From Isochrysis galbana (lineage: Eukaryota > Haptophyta > Isochrysidales > Isochrysidaceae): 64,000 nucleotides of DNA. The stretch's first letter is position 1, and every line of letters begins with the position of its first letter. Shown here piece by piece: positions 59,268 to 64,000 of the stretch. The notes under the pieces were generated by a model that worked only from the letters and a program-made list of their open reading frames with translations, was not told the origin of the DNA and made no database searches. Location: assembly GCA_018136815.1 (NCBI GenBank), contig CM030944.1, positions 169,875 through 233,874 of the forward strand, given 5' to 3'. The translations under genes were made by a program, and so were the position numbers.

Positions 59268-60437
59268 TAAGATCGAGACGTCTTAAAACTATTGTTATAG
59301 TTTGAACTATGGAGCGTGCCGCGACCGCTCCCGAGCCCCAGGCGACCCTCGCCACCGCGCCCCACCTGGGACGCCCCATGCCGCCCGAGGCGGCTCGTCA
59401 GAAAGCCCTCTCAGAGCCCATCCAGCCCATCCAAACCACGCCCGCGCAAGCGCGCGGGGTGGCGAGCACTGGCACCGAACAGGTTGCCCCCATGGCTCTG
59501 CGTAGCATGCAGGGGGTCTTTGAGACCCCCTCCAACAGTGGGAAACCCTCCCACCCCAAGAGCACCTCATGTGGGAGGGCAGCTCAGCTGCCCTCCCCAT
59601 GGTGGAAACCTCTACCATCAGTGCACCCAACATGGGAGGGCACTTCACAACCATCAATCTCCTACGGAGAGCAACTTGTGCCTCTGTTTTTCAACATGTT
59701 GACTCACTTCTCGTTTTCACCCCACTCCTGTGGGCCACAAGAACCTACAACTCAGTGCCCTGCCTTGGGCCCTCCTTCAACACTTGACTCCCTCTCCTAC
59801 TCTCCCTTCCCTCTAGAACCAACCCAAACAGCACGAACCCCCTCGCCCTCTGTTCAAAGCATCAAAAATTTCAACTCAAGACCCTTGTTGATACACTTCA
59901 GGTTTTCACCCCACTCTTGTGGGCCACAAGTACCTACAACTCAGTGCCCTGCCTTGGGCCCTCTTCCAACACTTCACTCCCTCTCCCACTCCCTCTTCCA
60001 ACTACAACTAACCCAAGAAGCACAAACCCCCTTGCCCTCTGCTTCAAGCACCAAAAATTTCGACTCAAGACAAGAGGGAGGACATGTCTTGAGGCGGCGT
60101 CGCTGCCCATGCCTAGCGCAAGGGTATAGCGCCCCCACTCAGACATCTCCTTCCCCACAGCTCCTCTCTGAGGAGTTGCTCCTCTCCCTCCCATTAGGCC
60201 CCCTTGCCTGCGAGACCAGAACAGGATCCTGGCGTAGGGGGCTGTCTGAGTGTGGAGGGAGGGGCGCTCTGGCTAGCGCAGGTAGAAAGCTAGTGAAGAG
60301 CTGGGTGGCATAAGGGGGGAAGGGTGCTTGCGCTTGCCGCGGCAGGGTGTCCTGTCTTGAGTGAGCGCTAGTCCCGTTCCTTTGCCGCGCCGCGACCCAT
60401 AAGAATTTGTTAAAAATTAATTAAGATCGAGACGTCT
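59268..60437 (+). mobile_element. Retroposon of 1138 bp with 16-bp target duplication
   Basis: TAAGATCGAGACGTCT at 59268-59283 is repeated exactly at 60422-60437. The insert 59284-60421 begins with the AAAACTATTGTTATAGTTT palindrome, then ATGGAGCGTGCC (59309), and ends A-rich (TTTGTTAAAAATTAAT). Target duplications of this length indicate target-primed reverse transcription, i.e. a LINE- or SINE-like element. The single ORF (59309-60313, 334 codons) is Pro/Ser/Thr-rich and contains a 189-bp internal duplication; no enzyme domain. It is either an ORF1-only deletion derivative or a non-autonomous family. Confidence 0.75.
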
Positions 60438-61004
60438 CCCGATGTCGAGCGGTGAACCTGGAAACATAGACCTGGAACCTGGAACCTGAGCTGACCAGAG
60501 GTCAGAATCGGAACAAGAAGCATCGGAACATAGCGAGCGAAACGTGGAGACAAGAACACCCTTTGGATCCAAAGCGAGCACGAAATCGGCACCAGGTGCT
60601 GCGCAAAGAAACATCTCTTATATGGCTACTTTACGTAAATGTGGGCCTTAGGGGAGGGAAAAGGTTGGCATGCGCACGCACGGCGCCCCCGCGGGGGGGA
60701 CCGATGCACATCGCGCCGTGCCCATAATTACAAGTAATCACAGGTGCCATGGGCAAATATCGAAAAGCGCCGACACGGCGCCCCCGGGGGGGGGGGGGGA
60801 CACGCGCCGCGGGAAAGCAGGGAAAATAAGTTGTTACGCTAGTCTACATTTACCATTTAATTTTAAAATAACGCTCTGTATACAACTGTGGACATTCGAT
60901 CGCTCAATTCGACTCATGTCCCACAATTGACGGAACGACACCTCGCGCCGCGCCGCCCACAGCCGGGGGCGTGCCGCGCGAGCCGGTAGACGTCGATTCG
61001 CGAA
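60438..61004. other. Gene-free stretch, right flank of the retroposon target
   Basis: Continuation of 58201-59267. Includes two CGGCGCCCCC motifs with G-runs and, at 60989-61008, GTCGATTCGCGAATGCGACA, also found at 27258. Confidence 0.4.
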
Positions 61005-61121
61005 TGCGACAGGGGGTTGACAGGGGTTAGGTTGTTAGGTTGGGGTAGTAGGGAGGTTCACTAGCACTCTGCTCTGCCTCACGCCGCACATGTAGCGGGG
61101 ACTTTCAAGAAGATTTTTTTT
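61005..61121 (+). repeat. Right arm of the 110-bp inverted repeat pair
   Basis: Ends AGAAGATTTTTTTT at 61121. Facing 57418, it brackets a 3.7-kb unit that includes the retroposon at 59284. Confidence 0.7.
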
Positions 61122-61817
61122 CCGCTCCGCCCACCCCCTTCTCCGCGCTCTTTCTCCCCTCTCCCTCTCTTGCGGCACGCGCGATGGCGCGCTTGCGGCA
61201 AGCCTCCAGCTGCCCTCTGGGGGCCCCTGGAGGCTCCTGGAGGCTAGTTGAGGGGGCAGAGGAGGCTGGGGCTGGGCCCTGGCCTCCCCTGCCTCTCCCT
61301 CGCTGGCGCTCCTGAGCCTCTGCGGCCCCCACGCTGCACCTGTGTGAATGTCGACCAGGGGGGGGAGGGGGGTTGGAGCAATGGGCTGGCCACGACTGGC
61401 CAGGATGGGCGAATGGGGCGAGCCTGTGGGGAAGGGAGTGGGTAAGTAGGGCTGTCTCCTCCCGGTAAGCCATCAGGCATGCCAGGAGGATGGGTGGTTC
61501 CTCTCCCATGGTAGGGGAGGAGTGGAGAGAGGGGGGGGCTCGTGCCCCCCCCCAATGGGTCAACCAAGTATAAACTTAGTGGCCTTGCCGTAAGTCGTAT
61601 GCGTGTGAACGGGTCGACACACAATACGTTGGAATTTTTCATCTGTACAATACACAACAGCCGACGATCAAAGTTGAAAGTTGGAAGAGATCCGAATACA
61701 TCGGCAAAAAAGCTCTTCTCCAATATTTAAGCATTTGTTCTTGTCCTCAAGACAAGCTATCCTACCCATACTGCGCGTCACTGCGTCACTGAACGAATGA
61801 TGAAGCCCCCCAATCCA
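61122..61817. other. Intergenic stretch
   Basis: 61506-61580 shares a repeat with 5116-5190. Frames present are Pro/Arg-rich and unsupported. Confidence 0.4.
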
Positions 61818-62654
61818 TCATTGCTCAAACGTGACACGCGGCCGGCTGTTGAGTCTTCTGCGACGGGACAATGCGCGAGCTGCCTCTGGCTCATCACTCA
61901 TGTCCGCACTTTCAAATAGCAACTCCTTCTTCGCAAAGCCCTCTAGGATGCACCATCCAGCGCACCAGCCAGTTATGAGCACTACGCTTGCAAGCGCAGT
62001 GATTGCCGCAACACAGCCATCAACCGGAAGCCAGTCGGCTGAGTTCAATGATGTGGCAAGCGAGGCAAGCGCATGGAGAGCGACCATAACGGCCGCGAGC
62101 CCGCGCGACTTGCGAGGGTACGCCGTCGTCCAGCCAATGAGCGACAGCAGTACGTTGACGCTCCCGATGCCACATGCACACACGGCGTCGACAGCAAACA
62201 TCGAGGCGACTGAGCACATGGGCGTGTACACTGAGCCGGGCAGCCTCGCTCGCCAGAGCACGTCCCCGTACAGGACAAAGGTTTGCACCAGCCAGATACC
62301 CACACCATTGGCGACGGCCGCACCGGGTAGCCGTGCCGAGGCGGGCCCCGCCTTTGGCAGAGTGAGCCTCGCCTCCGCCATCCAGCGAAGCAGCAGCACG
62401 TACGCCTCGTACATGGCCCACCTGCCCATTTCCTGTAGCAGCACAGCCAACATGACGAGCGAGACTGACGGTAGTTGCGCGGCCGAGGCGAGGGCCCAGA
62501 GGGCAGCGCAGAGCACAAGCGAGGTCAGCCATGCGAATGCGGAGAGCATGGTGAGCACGATCCGCTCGGGCCGGTGGCCAATGACCGCGAGGAAGAGGAC
62601 TGCCGCCGGAGAGAAGGCGGCGCAGAAGACGGAGAGCGCGAGCATCGCGGGCAT
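61818..62654 (-). CDS. APH1: APH-1, gamma-secretase complex subunit
   Basis: Intronless 278-codon protein (the frame stays open up to 62762, but MPAMLALSVFC at 62654 gives the family's usual start, with TATATATA about 75 bp upstream). Seven hydrophobic segments match APH-1 topology. The first reads LSVFCAAFSPAAVLFLAVIG and the second AFAWLTSLVLCAALWAL, closely parallel to the 'FGcaFvAFGPalaLfl' and 'aFFWLvSLl' signatures. The third contains LLQEMGRWAMYEAYVLLL (family 'lFQEvfRfayYkll'). The GxGxG-type motif appears as NGVGIW. One of the two conserved transmembrane His is present (VALHALAS); the other is replaced (LLSLIGW). APH-1 scaffolds presenilin and nicastrin for intramembrane proteolysis. 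The C-terminal 35 residues are acidic, then Arg-rich. Confidence 0.85.
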   Translation of the reverse strand: MPAMLALSVFCAAFSPAAVLFLAVIGHRPERIVLTMLSAFAWLTSLVLCAALWALASAAQLPSVSLVMLAVLLQEMGRWAMYEAYVLLLRWMAEARLTLPKAGPASARLPGAAVANGVGIWLVQTFVLYGDVLWRARLPGSVYTPMCSVASMFAVDAVCACGIGSVNVLLSLIGWTTAYPRKSRGLAAVMVALHALASLATSLNSADWLPVDGCVAAITALASVVLITGWCAGWCILEGFAKKELLFESADMSDEPEAARALSRRRRLNSRPRVTFEQ

Positions 62655-62956
62655 CGGGGCCGCGGGAGGAACGCGGGCGGGTGGGGGGTTGAAGGGAGGA
62701 GAGGCGTGAAAGAAGAAGAAGAGTGGATATATATAGATGCTGGCGCTTGGCGGACACGACAACTAACTGAGACCCATTTTTATCTCTGTCTCTCCACAGC
62801 CAGCCTCTCCGCCAGAGCCCTTCAGCAGATTGGGGGGACAGCACACTCGCCGTCGGGATTGTCCTGGGTGCGCACTTAGTTCTTAGTTGTGCCTTGTGCC
62901 TATCGCCTATCGTCTCGTCTTACGGCTGATTTCCGGGGTGGCTACAACCAAGTGTG
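62655..62956. promoter_or_regulatory. APH-1 upstream region
   Basis: Contains the TATATATA box at about 62728-62735 on the gene's side. No other gene. Confidence 0.45.
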
Positions 62957-63060
62957 TCACTCGCAGACGCAGGTGAAGGTGAAGGCGCGGGTGAAGATAT
63001 CCCCGCAGGCCTTGCAAAGACCCTGGCACCCTGGCAGAGCCCGGGGGCGGGCGTACGGGG
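62957..63060 (-). CDS. Possible 3' end of a Cys-rich ORF, cut by the MITE
   Basis: The minus frame ends CQGLCKACGDIFTRAFTFTC and a stop (62957-62959). The spaced Cys pairs look like a zinc-binding C-terminus. The MITE at 63061 interrupts it a few codons upstream. Very short, so only a suggestion. Confidence 0.25.
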
Positions 63061-63243
63061 CCTACATGTGAAACACAGCCAGACTTAGAAATAAAACAGC
63101 AAAAACAGTATGTTTTTTGCCGTCGAAAAAAAACAGTGTAAAAAACAGATGTGCGGGGTAGGGGGGCCGCCCGAAATAAAATAGCGAAAAACATATGTTT
63201 TGGGCCTCCGAGAAAAACACTGTTCCTGTGTTTCACATGTAGG
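63061..63243. mobile_element. 183-bp hAT-type MITE, TSD GTACGGGG
   Basis: Perfect 18-bp TIRs CCTACATGTGAAACACAG and its complement. GTACGGGG at 63053-63060 and 63244-63251 is an exact 8-bp target duplication. The interior is A-rich with no coding capacity; subterminal AAAAACA motifs are also mirrored. Confidence 0.9.
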
Positions 63244-63251
63244 GTACGGGG

Positions 63252-63654
63252 CATCATGGCGCCCCAGCAACGACTAATTACAGCTACATTTAAAATTGCA
63301 TGTACGTACATACAACTCACAACTCCTCGCCGAAAAAGACGCGAAACTTGCGAAACTTATTGCGAAACTTGGGTGGATTTATTGGTGCGAAAAACGAAAA
63401 ACTTTGCAAAACTTTTGCGCGCAACTTGGGGGGCCCGGCGCGAAACTCTTACCAGACCCTACAAACGATTGGGTGTTTGGGTGTTAACTCGTTAACACTC
63501 TACACTCTAACTAGTTCACAACCTAACCGTGAGATGGTCGCTTTGTCGCCCCTAAAAAAAAAACCATTTGACCACCCTACGAGCTACGAGTTGGGCATGC
63601 AGAGCGAGGACGAGCTCACCGACTCAGCCGTTGACGATGCGTAGGAGGCTTGGC
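63252..63654. other. Intergenic stretch with CGAAACTTG repeats and an element end
   Basis: GCGAAACTT-type words repeat six times in 63341-63450. At 63548-63585 a CCCCTAAAAAAAA-TTTGACCACCCTAC block belongs to the dispersed GGCGGTCAAA family. No gene. Confidence 0.45.
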
Positions 63655-63810
63655 TGGTGCCTCCCTCAACTGCATGGCCCAGTGGGTTGGTGCCTCCCTC
63701 AACAGCACGGCCCTCTGGGTTGGTGCCTCCCTGCCTCCCCCAACGGCACGGCCCAGTGGGCTGGTGCCTCCCTCAACTGCACGGCCCTGAGGGTTGGTGC
63801 CTCCCCCGCC
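63655..63810 (-). repeat. 33-bp minisatellite, five units, coding-compatible
   Basis: TGGTGCCTCCCTCAAC starts at 63655, 63688, 63721, 63762 and 63795 (period 33, one unit with 8 extra bases). On the minus strand it lies in an open frame (63906-63616) whose units read like REAPTHWAMQL. The upstream part of that frame (AVCIAGKGFDRLEALGFAVG) is protein-like, so this may be the tail of a gene entering from the right. Confidence 0.6.
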
Positions 63811-64000
63811 CACCCGACCAACGGCAAAGCCCAGCGCCTCCAGGCGGTCGAACCCCTTGCCAGCGATGCAAACAGCGTCTCGCTCCGTGAGACTCCCATC
63901 TCCCATTCATTTTTGAACCAGAGGCAGAGGCGGCGCTCACACGGCGGCGGCGGCTCCGGCGGCGGCTGGCTGACGTCCCTCCTCTCTCTCCCTGCTCAGC

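Overview
The window looks like nuclear DNA of a GC-rich unicellular alga, most plausibly a haptophyte (inference). The protein-coding genes are eukaryotic and mostly split by short introns. These are mostly GT-AG, with one clear GC-AG intron, a donor type reported as common in haptophytes. The gene set also fits: an EHD ATPase, a CDKL-type kinase, a START/polyketide-cyclase-like protein, the gamma-secretase subunit APH-1, and an axonemal-type EF-hand protein. Genes are sparse, and the space between them is filled with transposable elements and microsatellites. Two runs of exactly 100 N (2965-3064 and 39959-40058) show that this is a scaffold with fixed-size gaps.

Layout. 1-2.7 kb: the 3' part of a flavin amine oxidase gene and a Gly/Met-rich ORF. 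3.3-4.9 kb: a TIR transposon with 8-bp target duplications that itself contains retroelement-like sequence. 5.5-9.7 kb: a 1398-residue LRR protein on the minus strand. 10.5-15.4 kb: a 5'-truncated LINE flanked on both sides by the same 2.5 kb of host DNA (7969-10467 and 15395-17891), which contains the first 587 codons of the LRR gene, its upstream region and the first exon of a divergent ORF. 17.9-29.6 kb: block R1, with nested hAT-type elements, the EHD gene and, convergent to it, the START-like gene. 29.8-39.96 kb: Ty3/gypsy debris, a satellite monomer, a CDKL-type kinase, a DUF659 hAT transposase and a coiled-coil exon. After the second gap, 40.06-51.7 kb repeats block R1 almost exactly (R2). 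51.7-64 kb: a long CT microsatellite, a 203-bp tandem satellite, a Copia fossil, the EF-hand gene, a retroposon with 16-bp target duplications, APH-1, a 183-bp MITE and a 33-bp minisatellite.

Interpretation. R1 and R2 differ almost only by short indels. R2 is most error-laden next to the gap and R1 most error-laden toward its right end. This is what two overlapping contig ends that were not merged would give, so the apparent duplication of EHD and the START gene may be an assembly artefact. The CDKL gene and the R1 START copy carry single-base frame shifts that also look like consensus errors. The LINE between 2.5-kb direct repeats is the most interesting biological candidate: it is either an extraordinarily long target-site duplication or a duplication made together with the insertion. 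The genes form no operon or obvious shared pathway; EHD and the START-like protein both act at membranes or on lipids, but their pairing is probably incidental.
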